NCBI GenBank assembly: GCA_034437795.1
Contig: DAOTTI010000133.1
Coordinates: 1 to 15,890, forward strand
DNA from: DAOTTI01 sp034437795
GTDB taxonomy: Bacteria; Chloroflexota; UBA11872; UBA12225
DNA: 15,890 bases
Direction of reading: 5' to 3'
Below the pieces are notes generated by a model. That model was given only the letters and a program-made list of their open reading frames with translations. It was not told the origin of the DNA and searched no databases. This document shows positions 1 to 6,920 of the stretch, in pieces; positions within the stretch are counted from its first letter, which is position 1, and each line of letters starts with the position of its first letter. A program made the position numbers and the translations under genes.

Positions 1-98
1 GCCAGGGCGCGGAGCCGGGGCGGGACGCGGCCGGCGCCGGTGCGGCAGGCCTGAGCGCCCCGCGGCGCGGACATGCCTGTCGCCGGAAGCTGCTGGTA

Positions 99-527
99 GT
101 GGACGACTACCTGGTGATCGACCTCGACCATCACCAGGTCTGGGCGGGCGGCCGGCGCGTGCCGCTCACCCCCACGGAATACCGGCTGCTGTACCACCTG
201 GCGACCAATCCTGGGCGCCTGATGCCCTTCGCCGAGCTGCTGGCGCGGGTGTGGGGCGAGAGCCACCAGGATGAGGAGCATTACGTGCGCCTGTACGTCA
301 GCTATCTGCGGGAGAAGATCGAGCCGGACCCGACCCGGCCGCGCTACATCCTGGCGGATCGCGGGCGAGGCTATCGCTTCGTGGATTACCGGCGCGGGTC
401 CGGCCAGGTGGAGGCGGTGGGGCGGGCGGACGGCCGGGCGACGGGCGCGGGCGACCCGCTGCCGGCGCAGGTCGCGGCCCGCGTCATGCCGGCGTTCGCC
501 GCGCAGCCGGTGCTCCTGGCGAGATGA
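99..527 (+). CDS. Winged-helix DNA-binding response-regulator effector domain protein (OmpR/PhoB type)
   Basis: This 142-residue product carries one OmpR/PhoB-type winged helix at about residues 4-96. Visible landmarks are LTPTEYRLLYHLA (23-35), the helix LLARVWG (47-53), the recognition helix HYVRLYVSYLREKI (61-74) and the wing RGRGYRFV (88-95). The family binds promoter DNA. A receiver domain with a phospho-accepting aspartate is missing from the visible part. I chose the GTG at 99, which has GGAAG about ten bases upstream. The same frame stays open to the left edge (base 3), so the gene may be the 3' end of a longer one. The codons just before the GTG read RRKLLVVDD, which resembles the first strand of a receiver domain. 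The tail after residue 100 is Ala/Gly/Arg-rich and looks disordered. The next gene follows closely, so the two may be co-transcribed. The fold is certain; the start and the signal input are not. Confidence 0.8.
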   Translation: MDDYLVIDLDHHQVWAGGRRVPLTPTEYRLLYHLATNPGRLMPFAELLARVWGESHQDEEHYVRLYVSYLREKIEPDPTRPRYILADRGRGYRFVDYRRGSGQVEAVGRADGRATGAGDPLPAQVAARVMPAFAAQPVLLAR

Positions 528-560
528 GCTCGCGTGGTGAGCTGTATGAGCTATACGGAT

Positions 561-565
561 GGAGG
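561..565 (+). promoter_or_regulatory. Ribosome binding site deciding the BON-protein start
   Basis: GGAGG lies nine bases before the ATG at 575. The alternative ATG at 524, which overlaps the upstream stop codon as ATGA, has no comparable site. Confidence 0.55.
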
Positions 566-574
566 TGGCGAGCG

Positions 575-1132
575 ATGGCGCTCTCGATTGTGCCCTTTCT
601 GCGGCGAAGGGACGTGGCTGGTGGGACGAAGTGCTCGGCAGACGAGGAGCTCCGCCGGAAGGTTCTGGCTGAGCTGCGCCGCAATCCGGTGCTGCGACCG
701 TTTCGGGATACGATCCAGGTCGCGGTCCGCCAGGGGATCGTCGAGGTTACCGGCCACGTCAACCTCCAGTATCAGGCGCGGCTAGCCGAGGCGGAGGCGC
801 GGGAGATACCGGGGGTGGTGGATGTGCAGAACCGCCTGATCACCGACGAATGGCTGGAGTACCAGATTGCCGGTGCCCTCCTGAACGACCCGCTGACCCA
901 TGACGCGGTCATCCGCGTGAATAGCTGGCTGGGCCGCGTGACGCTGGAAGGCAAGGTGCCGTCCGAAGAGGCGCGGCGCCGCGCGGCGGAGGTGGCGCAG
1001 TCGATCGCGGGGGTGGTCAGCGTGAGCAACGAGACGCAGGTTGATCCCGCGCCGCTCGAGCCGTGGCGCACGTGCCTGGACCACCTGTGCCCGCAGTGGC
1101 AGCGGGCCGCGCCTGAAGCGCAGGCAGCCTGA
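575..1132 (+). CDS. Double BON-domain protein
   Basis: This 185-residue protein has two BON (OsmY/nodulation) domains in tandem, at about residues 25-91 and 92-157. Each shows the usual pattern of a helix, a strand carrying a conserved glycine (IVEVTGHV; VTLEGKVP), and a helix ending in IPGVVDVQN or IAGVVSVSN. BON domains are thought to bind phospholipid surfaces or other proteins, and occur in osmotic-shock and secretin-type proteins. Here the N-terminus (MALSIVPFLRRRD) is short and not a clear signal peptide, so a cytoplasmic or membrane-surface location is likely. The C-terminal 28 residues contain two cysteines (CLDHLC). The ATG at 575 is preferred for its Shine-Dalgarno sequence; an ATG at 524 would add 17 residues and couple translation to the regulator upstream. 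Stress-related membrane maintenance is an inference from family and context only. Confidence 0.82.
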   Translation: MALSIVPFLRRRDVAGGTKCSADEELRRKVLAELRRNPVLRPFRDTIQVAVRQGIVEVTGHVNLQYQARLAEAEAREIPGVVDVQNRLITDEWLEYQIAGALLNDPLTHDAVIRVNSWLGRVTLEGKVPSEEARRRAAEVAQSIAGVVSVSNETQVDPAPLEPWRTCLDHLCPQWQRAAPEAQAA

Positions 1133-1153
1133 GCGGCTGCCCTGTCATGTCCA

Positions 1154-1206
1154 CCTTGGGGACAGCGCGGGGCCCCTGAAGGGGAGCGGCGTTACGGTCC
1201 CCAGGG
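1154..1206. terminator. Possible inverted repeat between convergent genes
   Basis: CCTTGGGGAC (1154-1163) pairs with GTCCCCAGGG (1197-1206) at nine of ten positions across a 33-base loop. It lies where the BON gene and the four-cysteine gene converge, and it runs into the last codons of the latter. There is no T-run, so its role as a terminator is weak. Confidence 0.25.
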
Positions 1207-1467
1207 CCCCGCCTCAGGCGGCGCCTCCGCCTCGGGCAGCTCCAACGGCTCGCCGCGAGCGACCTCCTCGGCGCAGGTGGCGCACAGGCACAGCGGGTCA
1301 TCCTCGACGGGCTCGAGGGGATGTGGCGTCGCGCCGCCGGCGTTGCCCGCTCGCCTGGCCTGATGCGGTGCCGGCGCGATGCGCGAGACCGGCTGGCCGC
1401 AGCGCGCGCACGGCTCATACCAGGCGCCAACAACCGTCTGCCGAGGTCCAAGCACATCTTCCTGCAT
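1192..1467 (-). CDS. Small four-cysteine (zinc-ribbon-like) protein of unknown function
   Basis: I do not recognise this 91-residue protein. It has a CARC pair at residues 20-23 and a CLCATC cluster at 60-65. This gives two CxxC knuckles (C20/C23 and C62/C65) separated by a Pro/Ala/His-rich linker, as in small zinc ribbons. The C-terminus is acidic and proline-rich (ELPEAEAPPEAGP). The frame extends upstream to 1680, but that extension is low-complexity and reads through repeat DNA. The ATG at 1467 is chosen because GGAGG (complement of 1476-1480) sits eight bases before it. The gene converges on the BON gene. A metal-binding or nucleic-acid-binding role is an inference from the cysteine spacing only. 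The strong ribosome binding site is the best evidence that it is real. Confidence 0.6.
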   Translation of the reverse strand: MQEDVLGPRQTVVGAWYEPCARCGQPVSRIAPAPHQARRAGNAGGATPHPLEPVEDDPLCLCATCAEEVARGEPLELPEAEAPPEAGPWGP

Positions 1468-1475
1468 GGCAGCGT

Positions 1476-1480
1476 CCTCC
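1476..1480 (-). promoter_or_regulatory. Ribosome binding site of the four-cysteine protein
   Basis: On the minus strand GGAGG precedes the ATG at 1467 by eight bases. It selects this start over the longer open frame. Confidence 0.6.
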
Positions 1481-1545
1481 CCGTCAGTGAATGCCCTAGA
1501 AGCCGGCCCCGCTATCACCGCCAGGAGAGCGATGAGGGACGAAAG

Positions 1546-1575
1546 ACGAAAGGCCAATAGGTTTTCGGCTTTCGT
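1546..1575. terminator. Terminator-like hairpin
   Basis: ACGAAAG-G-CC (1546-1555) pairs with GGCTTTCGT (1567-1575), with one bulged G and an 11-base loop. T-rich DNA follows on both strands (TTTTGTCTTT on plus; CTTTCGTC on minus). In this GC-rich setting the AT content stands out. It could end leftward transcription from the amine oxidase. Confidence 0.35.
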
Positions 1576-1846
1576 TTTGTCTTTGGTCCTTCGCTTCCGT
1601 CTCCATCGTCCCGCGCCAACACCACGGGTCCGGCGTTCCAGCCCGGATGAGTCGCAAGCGGAGCCGTCACCCTCTCCCATAGGGAGAGACGGGCTCCTGA
1701 CTGGCCGTGAACAACCCGGGGTACGAGGCTACCACTGCCGGCAAGGGGTGTGCACGCTTGGCGGTCTGTCGGCGCCCCCGGCCCGGATTAGTAGTGAGCG
1801 GAGCCCTCATTGCCGCTCGCTTCGCGGCCCCCCGCTCTCCCTTTGG

Positions 1847-1960
1847 GAGACGGGACAGCGGCGCCTCACCCTGGTCCTCTCGCGGAAGGAGAGGGGACAG
1901 TGAGCCCTCACTCTGGTCCTCACCCTTTGAGAGGGGACAGTGAGCCCTCGCTCTGGTCCT
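1847..1960. repeat. Imperfect tandem repeat, three units of about 40-42 bp
   Basis: The phrases GAGGGGACAGTGAGCCCTC and CTCTGGTCCT recur at 1891-1920 and 1931-1960, exactly 40 bp apart, with 29 of 30 bases identical. A diverged third copy (GGGACAG...CTGGTCCT) starts near 1850, offset by 42 bp. It is non-coding. Confidence 0.75.
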
Positions 1961-2029
1961 CTCCCGTTGGAACGAGGGACGCTCGCCCAGGGGGAGAGGG
2001 AACGTGCGGCGGGCCGTGGCTTGGAGAGG

Positions 2030-3394
2030 CTAGCTCGGAGGCGTGCGGGGCGCGTCTCGCCCGAGGCTGGCCAGGATCTCCAGGGCTGCCCGCCGGCCGG
2101 TGGCCATGGCCCCGTGCACCGTCGAGTAGTGGCCCGACCACTCCGTGGCCTCGCCGGCGAAGAAGAGGGTGTCCTCCACTGGAAGGGCCAGCTCTCGCTG
2201 GCAGGGCAAGCCCCCAGCGACGACGTAGCTGTACGCGCCGCGTGCGAATGGGTCCTGCTGCCAGTTGTGGTAGTGCCAGCTTCGGACGCCGCCCGCCAGG
2301 TGTTGCGTCGTCGCGCCGAAGACGTGGCTGAGCGTCTGCAAGGCGGCGTCCAGGACGCATGGCGCCGGCTGCGCGCTCAGCGCCTCCGCCTGCGGCCCGC
2401 CCACCCATCCCGCCAGCACCGGCGCCTTGGCCGGCGCGGGGGTCCACCAGGTCGGAAACTGCTCACCGGCCGCCCGCAGAAAGCTCATGCCCGGGCGGGC
2501 GACGACGCCCTGCCAGAAGTCCTCCTGGAAGACGAGGACGATCTTGACCACGGCGCCCATGGCCAGGCCCCGTACGGCGGCGTCCTTGCTCGGCAAGGGG
2601 GGCGAGAAGCGCAGCGCGCCGGGGGCATCGGGTGGCTGCTGGAGCACGCCCAGTGGGAGGGTAATCAAGGCGCGGCGCGCGGTGATCGGCGCCAGGGGCC
2701 CGGCGGGGCCGCGGAGCTCCAGCCGCACCTCGCCGGGCTGCCAGCGCAGGCCAGTGGCGACCGTCTCGAGCCGGAGGGTCTCCGGCGCCTCCGGCAGGCC
2801 GGCCCGCAGCCACTCCACGACGCGCGCGTAGCCGCCGGCGACCCGAAACTGGCGGTGGGCCTGGATGGCCTCGTCCGCCTGCTCCGCCAGAGCAAGCGAT
2901 CTGACGCTGATCCGCTCAGGGCGAGCAGCGTGATAGCCCTGCACGAATTGCTCGGCCTGGAGGCAGGCCTCGCGCAGCCGGGGCTCAGCGCACCACCGCT
3001 GCAGGAAGTCACGGAAGGAGAGGTCCGGCCCCGTGCGGGCGGCCTCTTGCAGGCGCTCGAAGATCTCGTCCACCGCTGCCCAGCCGCCGGCGACCGGCGC
3101 CAGCACCCCGCCGTGAAACTGCCAGCGCCGGCCGCTCACCTCCTGCAGTGAAATGGCGCCACGGCGGACGAGCGCCAGCACCTCATCGGGCAGGCCGTGG
3201 ACGAACTCCGCGCCCAGCTCGATCGGCCAGGGGACGCCGGGCTCGTAGCGCGTGTCGATGCGGCCGCCCAGCCGGTCCCTGGCTTCCACCAGGCAGATCC
3301 TGGCCCCCGCCTCGACGAGGGCCCGCGCCGCGGCCAGGCCGGCGACGCCCCCGCCGACGATGACGACGTCTGCCCCGATGGTGTCCGTGAGCAT
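2030..3394 (-). CDS. Flavin-dependent monoamine/polyamine oxidase (FAD amine oxidase family)
   Basis: This 454-residue protein belongs to the flavin amine oxidase family, which oxidises amines to imines with release of hydrogen peroxide. The N-terminal Rossmann fold has VVIVGGGVAGL (10-20), the ribose-binding E37 and RLGGR (41-45), followed by IELGAEFVHG (58-67), the kind of motif seen in polyamine oxidases. A middle segment MGAVVKI.LVF..DFW is also typical. The C-terminal FAD motif GEATEWSGHYSTVHGA lies at about 414-429. There is no signal peptide. Length is normal for the family. A TTG at 3400 is in frame, but the ATG at 3394 has AGAGGG eight bases upstream and is the better start. The exact amine substrate cannot be read from the sequence. 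The gene stands alone, flanked by repeat-rich spacers. Confidence 0.92.
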   Translation of the reverse strand: MLTDTIGADVVIVGGGVAGLAAARALVEAGARICLVEARDRLGGRIDTRYEPGVPWPIELGAEFVHGLPDEVLALVRRGAISLQEVSGRRWQFHGGVLAPVAGGWAAVDEIFERLQEAARTGPDLSFRDFLQRWCAEPRLREACLQAEQFVQGYHAARPERISVRSLALAEQADEAIQAHRQFRVAGGYARVVEWLRAGLPEAPETLRLETVATGLRWQPGEVRLELRGPAGPLAPITARRALITLPLGVLQQPPDAPGALRFSPPLPSKDAAVRGLAMGAVVKIVLVFQEDFWQGVVARPGMSFLRAAGEQFPTWWTPAPAKAPVLAGWVGGPQAEALSAQPAPCVLDAALQTLSHVFGATTQHLAGGVRSWHYHNWQQDPFARGAYSYVVAGGLPCQRELALPVEDTLFFAGEATEWSGHYSTVHGAMATGRRAALEILASLGRDAPRTPPS

Positions 3395-3402
3395 CGGCAA
3401 GG

Positions 3403-3408
3403 CCCTCT
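3403..3408 (-). promoter_or_regulatory. Ribosome binding site of the amine oxidase
   Basis: On the minus strand AGAGGG lies eight bases before the ATG at 3394 and only two before the in-frame TTG at 3400. This favours the ATG. Confidence 0.5.
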
Positions 3409-3436
3409 GGCATTCTTCAGGAGTGGTATGTGCCCC

Positions 3437-3537
3437 GCATGAGGCCGGCCAGTCGCTTTAACCGTTGACCCCTATTCCCAAAGCTCCCTATAAGGACCGT
3501 GGCGCACCGCACGAGGCCGGCTAGTCGCTTCAACCGT
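3437..3537. repeat. 29-bp direct repeat pair, 72 bp apart
   Basis: Bases 3437-3465 and 3509-3537 match at 26 of 29 positions. Both contain GAGGCCGGC.AGTCGCTT, then AACCGT. The three differences are all C/T transitions. The pair lies just upstream of the amine oxidase. Confidence 0.75.
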
Positions 3538-3731
3538 GAACCGAGATGTTTGGCTACCCGGGGTGTCTGTGTCGCTCTGTGCCAATGGCCAGCCATTCTC
3601 CTGCCGCGCTGGTGCTCCGGAGAGGCATGGGCGAATATGACCAGTGGAGCCCTCGCCCAGAAGGAGTGGCGAGTAGCGAGCAGCCAGTAGCAAGCAGCAG
3701 GAGACTCCCTGGTGGGCGTGAACGCGCCAGG

Positions 3732-6041
3732 CTAGTGGGCGTGGCCGGCGTGCAGGTCCTCCATACCCAGACCGTAGCGCCGGCGTAGCGCCGCCCGCTC
3801 TCCCGCCGGTAAGGGCAGGCGCCCCAGCAGGCGCATGCCATTGAGAATGACGACGATGCTGGCGCCGGTATCGGCCCCGATGGCCAGCCAGAGATTGGCG
3901 ATGCCGGCGATGGCCAGGCCCAGGACGGCGAACTTGGTGAGCAGGGCGATGGCGACGTTGGCGCGGATGGTGCGGGCCGCGCGCCGTGACAACTCGATCA
4001 CCCAGGGCAGCCGGGTCAGGTCGTCGGCCACCAGGGCCACGTCGGCCGTCTCGAGCGCGGTGTCTGAGCCGCCGGCGCCCATCGCGATCCCGACCGTCGC
4101 GGCCGCTAGGGCCGGCGCGTCGTTGACGCCATCGCCGACCATCGCCACCCCCTTGTGGCGCACCGCCAGCTCCCGCACCACCCGCACCTTGTCCTCGGGC
4201 AGCAGCTCGGCGTAGACGTCTTCAGGGGCGATACCGGTCTGCTGCGCTACCAGGCGCGCGCTGGCCAGGCTATCGCCGGTCAGGAGGACGATGCGCTCAA
4301 TGCCGGAGCGGCGCAGCCTGGCCACCGTCTCCGCCGCGGTGGGGCGTAGCTCGTCGGCCACGGCGATAACGCCAATCACGTTACGCGCGGCACCGGCGGC
4401 ATCGGCCACGGCGACCACCAGCGGGGTCTGGCCGGCGGCCTCCAGCTCCGCCAGCGCCCGCTGCGCGCCGTCCAGGGCGAAGCCTCGGGCGCCGATCCAC
4501 TGGGGTTTGCCCACGGCCAGGAAGCGGCCGTCAACGGCCGCTTCCACGCCCTTGCCCGCCACGGCGACGAAGCGGGTGACCGGCGGGAGGGAGCGGATGC
4601 CGGCGCGGTGGGCCGCCCGCAGGATGGCCTGCGCCACAGGGTGCTCCGAGCGCCGCTCGGCGGCGGCTGCCAGGCGGATGATCTCTTCGACCGGCATCTC
4701 GTTGAGGGCCACGACGCGTTGCACCTCCGGTACCCCTCGGGTGAGCGTGCCGGTCTTATCGAAGGCGACGGCCCGCACCGTGCCGGCGCGCTCAAGGTAG
4801 GCGCCGCCTTTGATCAGGACGCCATTGCGGGAGGCGTTGCCGATCGCCGCCATCACGGACACGGGAGTGGAGATGACCAGCGCGCAGGGGCAGGCCACCA
4901 GCAGCAGCACCAGCGAGCGGTTGAACCACGGGGCGAGCGGCTGGTCGAAGGCCAGGGGTGGGATGATGGTCAGCAGCACGGCGCCCGCCACCACCACGGG
5001 GGTATAGACGCGCGCGAAGCGCTCCACGAACCGCTGCGACGGCGCCTTCTGGCTCTGGGCCTGCTCCACCAGGTGGATGATGCGCGCCAGCGTGTTTTCA
5101 GCGAACGGCTTGGTGGTCCGCACCTCCAGATAGCCGGGGCCATTGATGGTTCCGGCGTAGACCGTGTCGCCGGGGCCCTTATCGGCGGGCAGGGACTCCC
5201 CCGTAATAGGGGCCTGATCGACCGTCGATTCGCCAAGTACGACCACGCCATCCAGCGGGATGCGATCGCCCGGGCGGACGACGACAGTGGCGCCGACGGG
5301 GACGTTCTCCACCGGCAGCGAGCGCTCAACGCCGGACGCCTCCTTGACCTGGGCATAGGCTGGCGCCATGGCCATCAGGGCCTCGATCGACCGCCGCGTG
5401 CGGGCGAGCGTGAAGTGCTCCAGCGCCTCCCCGAGGGAGAAGAGGAACACCACCGTCGCGGCCTCGGACCACTCCCCCAGCCCCAGGGCCCCGAGCACGG
5501 CAACGGTCACCAGAAAGTTGATGTCCAGCGCGCGCTGGCGGACCAGCCCGTGCCAGCCACGGGGCACAATCTCCACCGCGCCGGCCAGAATGGCGGCCAG
5601 GAAGGCCGCCTCGACCAGGAGCGCCGGCCAGCCCAGGTACGTCCCTGTCAGCCCGGCCGCCAGGGCCGCGCCCGAGAGGGCGACCAGGACTGCTTGGCGC
5701 TCCGGCCGGCCGGCCAGGAAGACCAAGGCACGCCGCCAGGCGGCGCGGGACGATGGGCCGGAGGGATGGACGTGGGGCTCGCGCGCGTTGTGCTCGTGCC
5801 CGGTATGGACGTGCGCCCCATATTCCTCGTGCGCCGGCTGGGCGTTGGGCTCGGGCGCGAGGGCACGGCCGTGGCGCTCCGCATGCTCGGCGTGCTCCGC
5901 ATGCTCGGTGCGCTCAGGGGCCCCCGGCTGATGGTGCCGGCCAGGCGCTGCGGTCGGTGAGCCGGGGCCGCGGTGGCCGTAGGGCTCGCCGGCGAGGCCG
6001 GACGGGCGGCCGGCGCGGCCGGAGGCGTCATCGTTCATCAT
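3732..6041 (-). CDS. P1B-type heavy-metal transporting ATPase (Zn/Cd/Pb export type)
   Basis: This 769-residue membrane pump uses ATP to move soft divalent metals out of the cytoplasm. Landmarks in order are the actuator motif TGES (280-283), the metal-site CPC (384-386) in VACPCALVISTP, the phosphorylation motif DKTGT (D428), the P1B-specific HP pair (467-468) and GDGVND (636-641). K703 and D724 (ADTGAS) in the last two helices fit the P1B-2 Zn/Cd/Pb class. The usual N-terminal HMA domain is absent. Instead residues 42-92 form a His/Glu-rich tail (EHAEHAEHAERHG, AHVHTGHEH, HVHP), and the C-terminus ends HAGHAH. The open frame continues 64 codons upstream into the divergent gene, but that part lacks character. 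ATG 6041 (or the adjacent 6038) is preferred, although neither has a clear ribosome binding site. Metal specificity is inferred. Confidence 0.93.
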   Translation of the reverse strand: MMNDDASGRAGRPSGLAGEPYGHRGPGSPTAAPGRHHQPGAPERTEHAEHAEHAERHGRALAPEPNAQPAHEEYGAHVHTGHEHNAREPHVHPSGPSSRAAWRRALVFLAGRPERQAVLVALSGAALAAGLTGTYLGWPALLVEAAFLAAILAGAVEIVPRGWHGLVRQRALDINFLVTVAVLGALGLGEWSEAATVVFLFSLGEALEHFTLARTRRSIEALMAMAPAYAQVKEASGVERSLPVENVPVGATVVVRPGDRIPLDGVVVLGESTVDQAPITGESLPADKGPGDTVYAGTINGPGYLEVRTTKPFAENTLARIIHLVEQAQSQKAPSQRFVERFARVYTPVVVAGAVLLTIIPPLAFDQPLAPWFNRSLVLLLVACPCALVISTPVSVMAAIGNASRNGVLIKGGAYLERAGTVRAVAFDKTGTLTRGVPEVQRVVALNEMPVEEIIRLAAAAERRSEHPVAQAILRAAHRAGIRSLPPVTRFVAVAGKGVEAAVDGRFLAVGKPQWIGARGFALDGAQRALAELEAAGQTPLVVAVADAAGAARNVIGVIAVADELRPTAAETVARLRRSGIERIVLLTGDSLASARLVAQQTGIAPEDVYAELLPEDKVRVVRELAVRHKGVAMVGDGVNDAPALAAATVGIAMGAGGSDTALETADVALVADDLTRLPWVIELSRRAARTIRANVAIALLTKFAVLGLAIAGIANLWLAIGADTGASIVVILNGMRLLGRLPLPAGERAALRRRYGLGMEDLHAGHAH
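5877..5906 (-). repeat. 9-bp tandem repeat coding EHA units
   Basis: A GAGCAYGCS-type 9-bp unit is repeated about three times in the ATPase gene. It encodes the EHAEHAEHAE part of the metal-binding tail. Confidence 0.7.
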
Positions 6042-6086
6042 TGTGGTGAACTGGACCGACACTCTGTCACCAATGGTAGCCGCGAA
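6042..6086. promoter_or_regulatory. Divergent promoter gap between ATPase and phospholipase-like genes
   Basis: Only 45 bases separate the two start codons, so both promoters must overlap here or lie inside the opposite gene. GGTGA (6046-6050) and TCACC (6067-6071) form a five-base dyad across 16 bases. This could be an operator, but it is short. Confidence 0.3.
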
Positions 6087-6920
6087 ATGCCCTCCCCTTT
6101 TCTGCACCTCGGCCTGGCTTGCGAGATCGCCGGCGCGTGCGGGATCGCCGGCCCCGACCGGCCGGCCTTTCTGTTCGGCAGCGTCGCGCCCGACATCGAC
6201 AAGTTCCTTGGCCTGGCCAGGGAAGCCACCCACTTCTGGGACACTCGCTCAGATGTTAGCGGCACGTTCAAGCTGCTGGCCGCGTACCCGCACCTGGCTG
6301 CGCCCGGCCTGACCCTGCCCGGGCGTGCCTTCGTGGCGGGCTACCTCTGCCATCTGGTCGCGGATGAGCAATGGACCTTCACCATCTACCGTCCCTACTT
6401 CGGCCGGTTCTCGCCCTACCGCGCCAGCCGCGATGGGGCCTACCTCCAGTGGGCGCTGCACAGCGTGCTGGAGGATCAACTGGAGCGCAGCGGGCGGGGC
6501 GCGGACCGGCTCATTGCAGAGCTAGCCGGTGCACAAGGCCTGCCGCCGTGGGGGCGCCTGCTTCCGTTTCTGGGCGGCGATGACTGGCGCCGTTATCATC
6601 AGACGCTGCTGGAGCTGGCGCGGCTGGCGCCGGGCGAGGCGCGGCACCGCTATCTGGTGGCGCGCACGCCTGCGCCGCGGGCTGCTCAGGCCGCGCCGCC
6701 GGGCGCTCCCCACGCGCCGGATGGCGAGGCGGACGGGCTTGCCCGCTTCCTACAGCGCCTGCCGGCACTCAAGGAGCAGGTCCGGCGGTACGTCGCTCCG
6801 GCGGCCATTCGGGAGTTCGAGCGGCGCGCCGCCGAGGAGAGCGTGGCGCTGGTGCGAGCCTACCTGGGCGGGCGCCCCTTCCGACCTCCGCTGGGGACGG
6901 CCGACCCGGGCGACGGCTAG
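6087..6920 (+). CDS. Zinc-dependent phospholipase C-like protein
   Basis: This 277-residue protein resembles the zinc-dependent phospholipase C / S1-P1 nuclease-like domain found in many bacterial hypothetical proteins. The first 130 residues hold the recognisable part: an N-terminal MPSPFLHLGLA with H7, then FLFGSVAPDIDKF (D36), ATHFWD (H49), GYLCHLVADEQW (H89, D93) and H125. These His/Asp positions are the likely metal ligands. It has no signal peptide, unlike secreted phospholipases C, so it probably acts inside the cell. The second half is helical and charged, with an Ala/Pro-rich linker at about 193-212. The ATG at 6087 is used because the conserved domain starts right there; its ribosome binding site is weak. 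The gene is divergent from a zinc-type ATPase. A link through zinc supply is possible but only inferred. The true substrate is unknown. Confidence 0.75.
   Translation: MPSPFLHLGLACEIAGACGIAGPDRPAFLFGSVAPDIDKFLGLAREATHFWDTRSDVSGTFKLLAAYPHLAAPGLTLPGRAFVAGYLCHLVADEQWTFTIYRPYFGRFSPYRASRDGAYLQWALHSVLEDQLERSGRGADRLIAELAGAQGLPPWGRLLPFLGGDDWRRYHQTLLELARLAPGEARHRYLVARTPAPRAAQAAPPGAPHAPDGEADGLARFLQRLPALKEQVRRYVAPAAIREFERRAAEESVALVRAYLGGRPFRPPLGTADPGDG

Larger units (their letters stand above)
1468..2029. other. Gene-free spacer with degenerate C/G-rich repeats
   Basis: No credible gene lies here. Every open frame translates into Pro/Arg/Ser-rich repeat peptide. The stretch holds a terminator-like hairpin (1546-1575), 'agtgagcggagccctca'-type phrases, many copies of 'CTCTCCC...GGGAGA' short dyads, and an imperfect 40-42-bp tandem repeat (1849-1960). 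It contains the upstream region of the four-cysteine gene and the 3' end of the amine oxidase transcript. Confidence 0.6.
3395..3731. other. Spacer upstream of the amine oxidase
   Basis: No convincing gene is present. The region is less GC-rich than its surroundings. It holds a 29-bp direct repeat (3437-3537) and, at about 3668-3703, a run of degenerate 'AGTAGCGAGC' / 'AGTAGCAAGC' units. It must contain the leftward promoter of the amine oxidase, and probably the end of the ATPase transcript. Confidence 0.55.

Noticed and set aside
1192..1680. Longer 162-residue version of the four-cysteine protein
   Set aside because: The extra 71 residues read through repeat and hairpin DNA, while a strong ribosome site marks the ATG at 1467.
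1940..3151. 403-codon plus-strand open frame
   Set aside because: It is antisense to the amine oxidase, whose FAD motifs are clear. The translation is Ala/Gly/Arg-rich without any domain.
4608..5960. 450-codon plus-strand open frame
   Set aside because: It is antisense to the ATPase, a product of high GC at third positions. It has no recognisable motif.
6042..6233. 64-residue N-terminal extension of the ATPase
   Set aside because: It would overlap the divergent phospholipase-like gene and shows no metal-binding motif.
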